Source: Allocoleopsis franciscana PCC 7113
GTDB taxonomy: Bacteria > Cyanobacteriota > Cyanobacteriia > Cyanobacteriales > Coleofasciculaceae
DNA length: 64,000 nt
Assembly: GCF_000317515.1 (NCBI RefSeq)
Contig: NC_019738.1
Location: forward strand, 2,407,224-2,471,223
Direction of reading: 5' to 3'
The position numbers and the translations under genes are program-made. The notes beneath the pieces are model-generated. The model had not been told where the DNA came from and did not search any database. It saw nothing but the letters and a program-made list of their open reading frames with translations. Shown here piece by piece: positions 17,351-26,050 of the stretch. Positions within the stretch are counted from its first letter, which is position 1. Each line of letters starts with the position of its first letter.

Positions 17351-18319
17351 ATGAGTTTGACTGAAAAACTTCAATCTGTATTTGTCATCATTGCCATCTT
17401 ACTTGGGCTGATACTCGGACAAATCAAATGGGTTGAGGAAAATGCTGTATCTTTGATTGTTCCATCCTTGATGGTCATGCTCTATGGGGTATTTCTAAAT
17501 ATTCCACTGAATCGTTTAGGTCAGGCATTTCAAAACTACAAGATGACGGGACTTATTTTAGGGATGAACTTTCTTTGGACACCAGTTTTTGTTTGGGGAT
17601 TGGGAGCTATTTTCCTACGAGATTCTCCCGATCTTTGGGTTGGGCTAATCATGCTGATGGTCACACCTTGTACTGACTGGTATCTCATTTTTACAGGGAT
17701 TGCCAAAGGAAATGTTACTTTAGCTACAGCCTTCCTTCCTTGGAATATGATCTTGCAAGTGGTTCTTATACCCGTCTATCTTTTGGTTTTTGTTGGAAAA
17801 TTGGTGCAAATTGATACAGAAATTTTTCTCGAAAGTATTGTACTGGTTTTAGCTATTCCTATGCTTTTAGCGTTTATCGCTAAGTGGCTAATACCGAAGG
17901 TAAACGGGTTTTGGCGTGACATTCCCCTGAAAATAGCCGCAAGGCCAACGCTATTTCTATGTGTGGCAATTACAGCGGTATTTGCCTCGCAGGGGCAAAC
18001 CTTAATTCAGCGTCCAGATGTGCTACTAAAAATGTTACCACCTATCCTTATTTTCTATGTAATTACCTTTTTTCTGACTCAAGTAATTGCACGATTCGGC
18101 AACTTTAGTTATGAGGATTTGGCTTGTTTCAGTTGTACAACACTTGCGCGCAATTCACCCCTTGCATTAGCGATCGCTACATCTGTTTTTCCTCACCGTC
18201 CGTTGATTACCCTTGTCTTGGCTATTGAGCCACTTATCGAACTGCCTGTTATGGTGCTAGTCTCCCAATTATTGCTCTTTCTACGTCGCAAAGGGCGGTA
18301 TTCTCAGATGGCAAAATAG
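17351..18319 (+). CDS. Bile acid:sodium symporter / ACR3-like transporter
   Basis: The 322-residue protein has about ten membrane helices. SLMVMLYGVFLNIPL and MVTPCTDWYLIFTGIAKGN align with the conserved parts of the BASS superfamily, nearest to the arsenite exporter ACR3 (which has APCTAM...). The ACR3 cysteine in TM4 is retained as TPCTDW, but neighbouring residues differ, so arsenite is only one possibility. There is no ars repressor or reductase gene next to it. ATG 17351 is preceded by GGGGGATGGAG. It stands alone between two NRPS genes; a role in export of the peptide is conceivable but unsupported by the family. Confidence 0.75.
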   Translation: MSLTEKLQSVFVIIAILLGLILGQIKWVEENAVSLIVPSLMVMLYGVFLNIPLNRLGQAFQNYKMTGLILGMNFLWTPVFVWGLGAIFLRDSPDLWVGLIMLMVTPCTDWYLIFTGIAKGNVTLATAFLPWNMILQVVLIPVYLLVFVGKLVQIDTEIFLESIVLVLAIPMLLAFIAKWLIPKVNGFWRDIPLKIAARPTLFLCVAITAVFASQGQTLIQRPDVLLKMLPPILIFYVITFFLTQVIARFGNFSYEDLACFSCTTLARNSPLALAIATSVFPHRPLITLVLAIEPLIELPVMVLVSQLLLFLRRKGRYSQMAK

Positions 18320-18704
18320 CTAAGTTGGCGTTACAGTCTCCCTGCTTGAACCAGCTTACTCTTTGTAGCTTGTTGAGTGAGGTTATCTAGTCGGGCACGT
18401 GAAGCGTAGCTATCCCGAAGGGAATCGCATCCTCATCATAATATCGTTCGCTAGAGAACCGTAAGATTTTCAATCAGGTCAAGGTCAAAATCTCTTTGGG
18501 TTGCACGATAACGAAGATAGGATGTCCAGATCATTTCAGGCATTGGTTCATGATTAGCGGTTTCTGTCACCCATTATTATTCCTGCGATCGCCCTTCCTA
18601 ATATCCCCGATCGCATCTCTCGACAACAGCAGCGATCGCACTGCAAGATCGGCGATCACATTATTTCCTCATAAGAAGGATAGATTAGCGATCGCACTCT
18701 CACC
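18320..18704. other. Gene-free stretch rich in HIP1 sites
   Basis: This 385-base gap holds several GCGATCGC/CGATCGCA sites within 18585-18700 and the common repeat text GAAGCGTAGCTATCCCGAAGGGAATCGC at 18402-18429. A long plus-strand frame here overlaps the hepT gene antisense and has no protein-like composition. Confidence 0.5.
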
Positions 18705-19046
18705 TCACGCTTCCCCCAACTCCTGCAATATCCTTTCCACCGCTACCTTCAACGGAGGTAGATTATTCTGTACGATCGCCCAGACTAAATTCAGCGATAC
18801 CCGGAAATACTCATGCACCACAACATTTCTGAAAGCCACAATCTGTGCCCACGGCACCTCAGAATATCGACTCATCAAATCACCCGATAACGAAGAAGCT
18901 GCTTCTCCAATAATCTGGAGATGATGAATAACCCAAACCTGGATTAGTTCTTGTTCATCAAACGCCTGTTTGCCAAGACTTGCATATCGTTCAATCGCTG
19001 AAATCGCATCTAAAATATCTTGCAGCCGTTGGGCATCACGCCTCAT
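18705..19046 (-). CDS. hepT: HepT-like toxin (DUF86, RNase/HEPN) of a MntA-HepT pair
   Basis: The 113-residue all-helical HEPN protein carries the R-x4-H-x-Y motif as R73-NVVV-H78-E-Y80. This is the active site of HepT toxins, which act on RNA and are silenced when the partner MntA adds AMP groups to the tyrosine. All motif residues are intact. The start overlaps the last four bases of the mntA gene (ATGA), as is typical. Downstream there is no further gene of the unit. Regulation is probably by the complex binding its own promoter. Confidence 0.9.
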   Translation of the reverse strand: MRRDAQRLQDILDAISAIERYASLGKQAFDEQELIQVWVIHHLQIIGEAASSLSGDLMSRYSEVPWAQIVAFRNVVVHEYFRVSLNLVWAIVQNNLPPLKVAVERILQELGEA

Positions 19047-19354
19047 AGCATCACAGCCTCACGGCATACGCGATCGCGAATACGTTCCTTCAACATATCC
19101 ACTGTCGCAATATCAACCTTGCGATTGAGTAGTTGTTCTAAATCAATTAATAGTCCTGCTGGAAACCAGGGCGTGATTTTCTCCAAATCATAGTCAACCA
19201 AAAAATCAATATCGCTCTCTTCGGTTGCTTCTCCCCGCGCCACCGAACCAAACACCCGCACGTTGTAGGCTCCATGCTTTTGTGCAATAGCAAGAATTTG
19301 CGATCGCTGCTCTTGCAACAAATCGTTAATCCCTAACCCTATTTTGCTAGTCAT
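19043..19354 (-). CDS. mntA: MntA-like minimal nucleotidyltransferase antitoxin
   Basis: The 103-residue protein has the GSx10DxD signature of minimal nucleotidyltransferases: G36-S37, D48 and D50 within VFGSVARGEATEESDIDFLV. A third acidic position is in NRKVDIATVD. In the MntA-HepT system this enzyme AMPylates HepT and neutralises it. It is translationally coupled to hepT. The N-terminal KIGLGINDLLQEQRSQILAIA is a helix common in cyanobacterial members. Confidence 0.9.
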   Translation of the reverse strand: MTSKIGLGINDLLQEQRSQILAIAQKHGAYNVRVFGSVARGEATEESDIDFLVDYDLEKITPWFPAGLLIDLEQLLNRKVDIATVDMLKERIRDRVCREAVML

Positions 19355-19526
19355 GCCGCTACATCCTCAACGCTTTCTGGTTGTCTTTAGTCAATTTGTT
19401 TAACTTTTAGGTTACTCTTTGTAGCTTGTTGGGTGAGGTCATCCTGTCAAGCGCGATCAAATCCAGCAATTACAGCAGCAGATTGAGGTGTGGCAAGCGA
19501 TGCGGTCAAAGTTGCTTCAATAAAAC

Positions 19527-20189
19527 TCATGTCGTGATAGCTTTTTGCCAACATGATGCCAGCACATCAGCAAAATTGTTGTCAAGCACAGCAGCACGAA
19601 TGTCTTTCCCAGTTATGGGCACTACAAGTGTATGCTCTCGGCTTCCACGCAGCATCTCTTTAGGAACAGTGTCTTTGAAGCCATTCCATGAGATTAAGAA
19701 GCCCAGAGAACACCGATTGCTACGGTTTTCGATTTTCTCCTTGAATAGAACGAACTCGTTCTTGCCACACTTGTCACTCCAATTCTTGCACTCAGCCAAC
19801 AGAATAGCCGATTCCCGTCTAAAGCGAGGATCATTGCTATCGTTAAGGACAGCAATATCAATTTCTTCTGTCGCTGTCCTGATCCGATCGGTCACAGTAA
19901 AACCAGGTATTGCCTCAAATAATCTACTAATAAGTTCTTCTAGAGATCTTCCACGCTCATCGGTGGAAGAAGCTTTTTCAACTGCATTCACAAGTTCGTC
20001 TAAACTTTGGCTACCCCATCCAGACACTCGACTTGCAATTTCAGAAAGTCTTTTACCTGCTTCATCAGACGCTTTTTCGGCTTTTTCTTCTAGCTCATGA
20101 CAGAGTCGTTTTATGTGGTGGTACGCTTTGCCAAGATTCTTTTCCCCTGTACTAACAACAAATGTCATCTGGATATAAGCTACCATCAT
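19527..20189 (-). CDS. Mrr-like PD-(D/E)xK nuclease, probably the 3' part of a split gene
   Basis: The C-terminal 130 residues form a restriction-endonuclease fold: E84/E85 in RSLEELISRLF, D111 in TEEIDIAVLN and E133-x-K135 in ILLAECKNWS make the PD-(D/E)xK site. The N-terminal part is a long helix (HELEEKAEKASDEAGKRLSE). Its apparent beginning (YIQMTFVVSTGE) looks like the middle of a protein and matches what the upstream gene should read after GSLY, so a one-base frameshift probably divides a single ~330-residue protein. Possible starts are 20189, 20186 and 20168. A defence role is inferred from the nuclease family and the toxin-antitoxin neighbours. Confidence 0.65.
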   Translation of the reverse strand: MMVAYIQMTFVVSTGEKNLGKAYHHIKRLCHELEEKAEKASDEAGKRLSEIASRVSGWGSQSLDELVNAVEKASSTDERGRSLEELISRLFEAIPGFTVTDRIRTATEEIDIAVLNDSNDPRFRRESAILLAECKNWSDKCGKNEFVLFKEKIENRSNRCSLGFLISWNGFKDTVPKEMLRGSREHTLVVPITGKDIRAAVLDNNFADVLASCWQKAITT

Positions 20190-20523
20190 CGTCGTAGTTT
20201 GTTATCTCCACATCATTATGAACCCTGTTACGCAACTCAACAGCACGACGTATCAAGTCTAGATAGTGTTCTAGCCCTATGGGAGAGTACCAATACTTTC
20301 TTGTCCAAGTGTAATCTGCTTCACCTTTAATTTGATCTTGGTCTTTGAATAGCCTACCGCTCCAGTCAAGATGCATAACGCCATCTTTAGGTAAGCCAAC
20401 CTCAATCATCACCTGGTTAGGAATGTCATCTAATGTTATTTTGTTTAATACACTTGGGGGAAGAAAAACTGCTTCATCTTCATAAGCAGCTTCCAGTCGG
20501 GCTTTAGCTTCCGCAACGTCCAT
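20152..20523 (-). CDS. Hypothetical protein, probably the 5' part of the split nuclease gene
   Basis: The 123-residue acidic protein starts MDVAEAKARLEAAYEDEAVF and contains WTRKYWYSPIGLEHYLDLIR and LRNRVHNDVEITNYDDDGSLY before ending in the odd PDDICC. I recognise no family. It overlaps the Mrr-like gene by 38 bases in another frame, and the last plausible residues (DDDGSLY) join smoothly to YIQMTFVV of the next frame. The two together would be an N-terminal accessory domain fused to a helical linker and a PD-(D/E)xK nuclease. Alternatively it is a real overlapping partner gene. Confidence 0.6.
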   Translation of the reverse strand: MDVAEAKARLEAAYEDEAVFLPPSVLNKITLDDIPNQVMIEVGLPKDGVMHLDWSGRLFKDQDQIKGEADYTWTRKYWYSPIGLEHYLDLIRRAVELRNRVHNDVEITNYDDDGSLYPDDICC

Positions 20524-20610
20524 AGGTACTTAACTTCTTGAAACAAATAACCCTAAAATATCACTTGACCAGTTTCTCAATGCAATCCTTGATCAGGAGC
20601 GATCGCTCCT

Positions 20611-20820
20611 TCAGCAAGCCTCGACATATTCACACAGAGTAGTTGGTTCGGGAATGGGTAAACCCTCTTCTCGTAAACCATCCAAATGAAAAGCGATCGC
20701 TTCTTTTATCTGCTGTTCTATCTCCCCAAGAGTTGCACCTGTCGCCACGCATCCGGGCAAATCTGGAACATAAGCTGAATAGTTGCTCTCTAGCTTTTCA
20801 ATCACCATCACATAGCGCAT
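20611..20820 (-). CDS. hicB: HicB-like antitoxin
   Basis: The 69-residue protein has the partial RNase-H fold of HicB: VMVIEKLESNYSAYVPDLPGCVATGATLGEIEQQIKEAI, including YVPDLPGCxAxG. The C-terminus (PIPEPTTLCEYVEAC) lacks an added DNA-binding domain. HicB neutralises the dsRNA-binding toxin HicA. Here the upstream toxin gene is broken, so HicB is probably an orphan. Its ATG overlaps the stop of the toxin remnant (TAATG). Confidence 0.85.
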   Translation of the reverse strand: MRYVMVIEKLESNYSAYVPDLPGCVATGATLGEIEQQIKEAIAFHLDGLREEGLPIPEPTTLCEYVEAC

Positions 20821-20958
20821 TACTCTTCTTCTCCTTCGTCCTTGTGTTCCTTGAGTTGAGCTTGCTTCAAAATACTGTTTAACGTGCCAGGTGCTAAATC
20901 ATCAGAATGCTGACCCTCTAGCACCATTACACCTTCTCATCCTGCCAAAACGCGATTG
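20820..20958 (-). pseudogene. hicA: Remnant of a hicA toxin gene
   Basis: Minus-strand reading directly before hicB gives HSDDLAPGTLNSILKQAQL, the typical C-terminal segment of HicA (DLxxGTLxSILxQA). Going upstream, the residues AFWQDEKV continue the similarity only after changing frame near 20928, and further upstream the frame is closed by a TAG. The N-terminal half with the dsRNA-binding His is missing. It is therefore a frameshifted and truncated toxin gene. Confidence 0.6.
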
Positions 20959-21097
20959 CGTTACTCTAGCAAAAGCGATCGCATCCTGCTTGACGGACAG
21001 AACCTTAAACGCAAGCCCTACATAGGCTACTCCTCATGGAGGATGACTAAGTTTTGTGGAAGTGGCAACTTATCTTGCTAGTGAGTGAGATTTAGTT

Positions 21098-24000
21098 TTG
21101 AAAACAGTTGAGTTCTTATCTTACCTTCGTAGCTTAGACATTCAGGTTTTTGTTGAGAGTGACCGCCTGCGCTGCAACGCCCCTGAAGGAACTCTAACAC
21201 CAGAAATTCGTGCAGAAATCCAAGCGCGTAAAGCAGAAATTATTTCATTTTTAAAAGCCGCTAATCGTACTAGCACTAACCCTTCTACCCCCCTTGTTCC
21301 CATCTCGCGGGAAGGCACCCTTCCCCTCTCTTTTGCACAACAACGGCTGTGGTTCCTCGACCAGTTAGTCCCTAACAATGCCTTCTATAACACCCCAGCC
21401 GCAGTACGTCTCAGCGGTTCGCTCAATTTAGCGGCGCTGGAGGAAACATTTAACGAAATTGTGCGGCGTCACGAAGCGTTACGCACTACTTTTGTCACAG
21501 TGGAAGGGCAACCGGTTCAGGCGATCGCACCCACCTTAACCTTATCCTTACCTGTAATCGATTTGCGATCGCATCCCCAAACCGAACGCGAAAATGAAGT
21601 AGGACGACTGACTACCCAAGCAGCTCAGCGCCCTTTCGATTTATCCAAAACTCCGCTGCTACGAGTAACAGTACTGCAATTGGATGAAGCCGAGTATGTG
21701 CTCTTAATAATTTTGCACCACATTGTCTCCGATGGTTGGTCGATGGGGGTGCTGATTCGGGAAATAGCCGCACTCTACAGTGCCATCAGTAGTCAACAAC
21801 CTTCATCGCTCCCCCCACTACCCATTCAGTATGCAGACTTTGCCTACTGGCAACGTGAATGCTTGCAAGGGGAAGTGTTAGCCACTCAACTAGCTTACTG
21901 GCGGCAACAGTTAGACGGCATTTCTGTGCTAAATATGCCGAGTGACCGACCAAAACCCGCCGTGCAAACTTACCAAGGTGCGACACAATTTCTGCAATTA
22001 CCCAAAAGTCTAAGCGAGGCACTCGAAGCCCTGAGCCAACGGGAAGGAGCCACCTTATTCATGACTTTACTGGCGGCATTTCAAACCTTACTGTATCGCT
22101 ACACACAACAGGAAGATATTGTTGTAGGTTCTCCTATTGCCAATCGTAACCGGAGTGAAATTGAAGGATTAATTGGCTTTTTTGTGAATAGCTTAGTGCT
22201 GCGTACTGACCTATCCGGTAACCCTACTTTTCGGGAACTATTGAGTCGAGTGCGAGAGGTGGCACTAGGAGCGTATGCTCACCAAGACTTACCTTTTGAA
22301 AAGTTGGTAGAAGAACTGCATCCGGAGCGGAGTTTAAACCAAAATCCCTTATTTCAGGTGGTGTTTGCCCTGCAAAATGCACCTATGGAAACGCTAGAGT
22401 TACCCGAATTAACCCTAAGCCCACTGGAATTTGTGGATACAGGAACAACGCGGTTTGATTTGGAATTTCATCTGTGGGAGCGAAAGCCAAATCAGGGTCT
22501 AGAAGCCAATAGATCGGAAGGAATCAGTGGTTTTGTGGTGTATAGCACTGATTTATTCGATGCAGCCACGATTACCCGAATGCTAGACCATTTCCAAAAA
22601 TTGCTAGAGGGGATTGTTGCCAATCCTGAACAACGACTGGCAGACTTACCCCTATTAAAGGAAGCGGAGCGCCATCAATTATTAGTGGAATGGAATAATA
22701 CTCAGATAGAGTATACCAAAGATAGATGTGTTCATCAATTATTTGAAGCTCAAGTTGAAAAAACACCTGATGCTGTAGCCTTAATTTTTGAAAATCAAGA
22801 AATTACTTATGGGGAGTTGAACCGTCGGAGTAATCAGCTAGCTCATTACCTCCGAAAACAAGGAGTTGGGGAGGAGGTTTTAGTCGGACTTTGTCTAGAG
22901 CGTTCACCAGAAATGGTTGTCGGAATGCTAGGCATTCTCAAGGCAGGAGGAGCTTATTTACCTTTAGACCCTAGCTATCCGGCTGAGCGATTGAGCGTTA
23001 TGCTTGAAGAGGCCCAAGTGCCAGTTTTATTAACTCAGCAACAGTGGGTTGAGCGGATTGGCAAGAATCAGCCACAAGTTATTTGTTTTGACACTGATGG
23101 AGAAACAATTGCCCGAAAAAATGCAGATAATCTAATCCACCACGTTACATTAAATAACCTGGTTTATGTTATCTATACCTCTGGCACCACAGGCAAGCCA
23201 AAAGCCGTTCAGATTGAACATCGTGGATTGTTAAATTTGGTCTTTTGGCATCAACAAACCTTTGCCATTTCATCCCTTGACCGAGCCACCCAGATTGCAG
23301 GATTTGCTTTTGATGCTTGTGGGTGGGAAATTTGGCCTTATCTTAGTACAGGCGCGAGTATTTATTTTCCGAATGAAGAAATTCGACGTTCTCCTGAACG
23401 ATTACGGGATGAGTTGATATCCAAATCAATCACAATTAGCTTTTTACCAACCCCTTTAGCCGAGAAATTTCTGTTATTAGATGGATTTAATAATAGCGCT
23501 TTACGACTATTGCTCACAGGAGGAGACAAACTTCGTTATTATCCTTCCGCTTCTCACCCGTTTCAGGTTGTGAATAACTATGGTCTTACGGAGACTACAG
23601 TTGTTGCCACATCCGGTATTGTTCCTGGTAAAGAAACAGTTGGAATGTATGGCAAGATGCCCGTAACCCCTGTATTGGGTCGCCCCATTGCCAACACACA
23701 GGTTTACATTTTGGATCAATATTTACACCCTGTACCGATTGGCGTTGTGGGTGAATTGTACATTAGTGGTGATGGACTAGCGCGAGGTTATCTCAATCAT
23801 ACCGATTTGACAGTTGAACGATTTATTCCTCATCCTTTTAGTGATAACCCAGAAGCTCGTCTTTATAAAACAGGCGATTTAGTTCGCTATGAACCGAATG
23901 GTAATATTCAATTTTTGGGTCGCATTGATGAGCAGGTAAAGATTCGTGGTTATCGCATCGAATTGGGTGAAATTGAGTCAGTTTTAACTCAACATCCCGC

Positions 24001-25948
24001 CGTGCAACAAACCGTAGTCACAACTCGTGAACATGCAGAGGAAAAGCGTTTAGTTGCTTATGTGGTGTTCAACGATGAAGATATTCAACAGCACACCCAA
24101 GAAAGGCAATTGCAGGACGAACAAGTGTTGCAATGGCAGATGCTTTACAACGAGACTTATGAGCAATCGGCGGCAGATGCCGACTTAACATTCAACATTG
24201 TGGGATGGAATAGCAGCTACACCAATCAACCGATTCCAGCAGAACAGATGCGGGAGTGGGTGAACAATCAAGTCGCGCAGATTCTGGCTTTACAACCAAA
24301 GCGAGTGTTAGAGATTGGGTGCGGTACGGGTTTATTGTTATTCCAAATTGCGCCTCACTGCACTCAATATTGGGCAACAGATTTCTCACAGGCGTCACTT
24401 GAATATATCCAACAGCATATTAGGAAACATGCCGTACCTTTACCCCAGGTGAGGCTACTTCAGAAGATGGCGACTGACTTTGAGGGAATGGAGGCAGCAG
24501 CCTTTGATGCGGTGATTTTGAACTCTGTTGTCCAATATTTTCCCAGTATTGACTATCTGATGAACGTACTGGAAGGTGCTGTGAAGGTGTTAGCTCCCGG
24601 TGGCTTTATCTTCATTGGGGATGTGCGGAGTCTTCCCCTGTTGCCAGCCTTTCATGCCTCTGTGCAACTGCATCAAGCAGAATCTTCTCTTACCCGCGAA
24701 CAGTTGCAGCAACAGGTACAAATGCAAATGTTCCAAGAGACGGAATTAGTGATTGACCCAGCTTTCTTCCAAGTATTAAAACAGCATTTCCCCCAAATTA
24801 GCGATGTACAGATTCAGTTAATGCGGGGGCGATCGCAAAATGAGATGACTCAGTTTCGGTACAATGTAATTCTTTCTATTGGGACTGAAACAAATTCTAG
24901 AAAAACCTCCTCCCTAAAACTCCAGCTCAATCCTCCCGAAACACTAGAAAGTCTGGATACTCCGGCTCCCTCCCCGTTGCGAGGAGGGCTGGGGAGGGGT
25001 TCTATTGAGTGGCTAGACTGGGACGAAAATAACTTAACCGTATCTGCTGTACATCAGTTATTAGTTGAAAACCAACCAGAGATATTAGCTATTACTCATA
25101 TCCCTAATGCGCGGGTGATGACAGCCGTTAAGGCGGCACAATGGCTCTCCGGTGTAGGAGACTTTAAAACAGTAGCTCAGTTTCACAGAGCATTGCGCGA
25201 ACTCCCAGATTGGGGAGTGGAACCAGAGGATTGGTGGGGGATGGGTGAAGCATTACCCTACAAAATTGATATACGCTGGTCAGATTCCGGTACGGAAGGA
25301 CGTTACGATGTAATCTTTGTCCACCGCCAGACTAGGAAACAGGAACAGGGGGAATTTTCTCATATTATCTCCCCATCCCAGCCAGAAGAATGGCGGCATC
25401 TGTGGCAATCCTATGCCAATAATCCCTTGCAAGGGAAGGCAATGCGGAAGTTAGTGCCGCAGTTACAGGCTTATCTCGCGCAAAAGCTGCCGGAGTACAT
25501 GGTGCCTTCCGCTTTTGTGGTGCTGGAGTCGTTGCCACTCACGCGGAATGGTAAAGTAGACCGACGTGCCTTACCAACACCTGACCCGATTAAATCAGAA
25601 TTAGCAGGAAGTTATGTTGCGCCTCGGACTCCTGTTGAAGAAGTGTTAGTGAAAATTTTTGCCTCTGTTTTGGGATTGAAGCGGGTGGGTATCCACGACA
25701 ATTTCTTTGAATTGGGGGGGCATTCCTTACTGGCGACTCAGCTTGTTTCCAGGGTGCGCGATGCTTTTGGAGTGGAGTTACCTTTGCGGAGTGTATTTGA
25801 AGCTCCTGCGATCGCACAACTTTCTAAAGTGATTGAAACCTTTAAAGATAGCAAAGCTCAAAGTAAAGCTCCAGCTTTAGTCCCCATTTCTCGTGAGACT
25901 CGACGCATGAAGCTATCTTCCCTGAACAAAGAAAGCAAAGAGCGATGA
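21098..25948 (+). CDS. Non-ribosomal peptide synthetase with N-methyltransferase (TubC-C-A-MT-PCP)
   Basis: The 1616-residue module starts with TTG at 21098, the only start before an in-frame stop. Order: TubC-type docking domain (1-55, MKTVEFLSYLRSLDIQVFVE), C domain (~75-500, HHIVSDG intact), and an A domain (from ~525) with YVIYTSGTTGKPKAV and NYGLTETTV. An SAM-dependent N-methyltransferase is embedded after the A8 region (LEIGCGTGLLLFQ, ~1070), then A10 NGKVDR (~1484) and the carrier LGGHSLL (Ser ~1542). The pocket reads D,A,W,F,L,G,N,V,V + K, the textbook leucine code, so N-methyl-leucine is predicted. A repeat-derived segment (SPLRGGLGRG) lies between the MT and the A10 part. The tail RRMKLSSLNKESKER may be a C-terminal docking element. 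Confidence 0.95.
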   Translation: MKTVEFLSYLRSLDIQVFVESDRLRCNAPEGTLTPEIRAEIQARKAEIISFLKAANRTSTNPSTPLVPISREGTLPLSFAQQRLWFLDQLVPNNAFYNTPAAVRLSGSLNLAALEETFNEIVRRHEALRTTFVTVEGQPVQAIAPTLTLSLPVIDLRSHPQTERENEVGRLTTQAAQRPFDLSKTPLLRVTVLQLDEAEYVLLIILHHIVSDGWSMGVLIREIAALYSAISSQQPSSLPPLPIQYADFAYWQRECLQGEVLATQLAYWRQQLDGISVLNMPSDRPKPAVQTYQGATQFLQLPKSLSEALEALSQREGATLFMTLLAAFQTLLYRYTQQEDIVVGSPIANRNRSEIEGLIGFFVNSLVLRTDLSGNPTFRELLSRVREVALGAYAHQDLPFEKLVEELHPERSLNQNPLFQVVFALQNAPMETLELPELTLSPLEFVDTGTTRFDLEFHLWERKPNQGLEANRSEGISGFVVYSTDLFDAATITRMLDHFQKLLEGIVANPEQRLADLPLLKEAERHQLLVEWNNTQIEYTKDRCVHQLFEAQVEKTPDAVALIFENQEITYGELNRRSNQLAHYLRKQGVGEEVLVGLCLERSPEMVVGMLGILKAGGAYLPLDPSYPAERLSVMLEEAQVPVLLTQQQWVERIGKNQPQVICFDTDGETIARKNADNLIHHVTLNNLVYVIYTSGTTGKPKAVQIEHRGLLNLVFWHQQTFAISSLDRATQIAGFAFDACGWEIWPYLSTGASIYFPNEEIRRSPERLRDELISKSITISFLPTPLAEKFLLLDGFNNSALRLLLTGGDKLRYYPSASHPFQVVNNYGLTETTVVATSGIVPGKETVGMYGKMPVTPVLGRPIANTQVYILDQYLHPVPIGVVGELYISGDGLARGYLNHTDLTVERFIPHPFSDNPEARLYKTGDLVRYEPNGNIQFLGRIDEQVKIRGYRIELGEIESVLTQHPAVQQTVVTTREHAEEKRLVAYVVFNDEDIQQHTQERQLQDEQVLQWQMLYNETYEQSAADADLTFNIVGWNSSYTNQPIPAEQMREWVNNQVAQILALQPKRVLEIGCGTGLLLFQIAPHCTQYWATDFSQASLEYIQQHIRKHAVPLPQVRLLQKMATDFEGMEAAAFDAVILNSVVQYFPSIDYLMNVLEGAVKVLAPGGFIFIGDVRSLPLLPAFHASVQLHQAESSLTREQLQQQVQMQMFQETELVIDPAFFQVLKQHFPQISDVQIQLMRGRSQNEMTQFRYNVILSIGTETNSRKTSSLKLQLNPPETLESLDTPAPSPLRGGLGRGSIEWLDWDENNLTVSAVHQLLVENQPEILAITHIPNARVMTAVKAAQWLSGVGDFKTVAQFHRALRELPDWGVEPEDWWGMGEALPYKIDIRWSDSGTEGRYDVIFVHRQTRKQEQGEFSHIISPSQPEEWRHLWQSYANNPLQGKAMRKLVPQLQAYLAQKLPEYMVPSAFVVLESLPLTRNGKVDRRALPTPDPIKSELAGSYVAPRTPVEEVLVKIFASVLGLKRVGIHDNFFELGGHSLLATQLVSRVRDAFGVELPLRSVFEAPAIAQLSKVIETFKDSKAQSKAPALVPISRETRRMKLSSLNKESKER
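24965..25003 (+). repeat. G/C-rich repeat inside the second NRPS gene
   Basis: CTCCCTCCCCGTTGCGAGGAGGG followed by CTGGGGAGGGGTT is of the same type as the repeat in menD (shared GGGGAGGGGTT end). It encodes PSPLRGGLGRG, in frame, in the linker between the methyltransferase and the C-terminal A subdomain. Confidence 0.65.
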
Positions 25949-26050
25949 GCGAGAATCTTGCTGGTAAAAGCTTTAGTCACGAGAGCAGTTTTGTATGATT
26001 TGAAGCTGAGGGATCAGAATTTTTATGCCCCCTGATATGCTCAACAGATA

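Noticed and set aside
17351..18319. BASS/ACR3-like protein as the exporter of the NRPS product
   Set aside because: Position between NRPS genes is the only support; the family moves small anions or bile-acid-like solutes, not peptides.
18496..18924. A 142-codon plus-strand frame
   Set aside because: Overlaps hepT antisense, is full of HIP1-derived residues and lacks protein-like character.
20643..20882. A 79-codon plus-strand frame over hicB
   Set aside because: Antisense shadow of a clear HicB gene.
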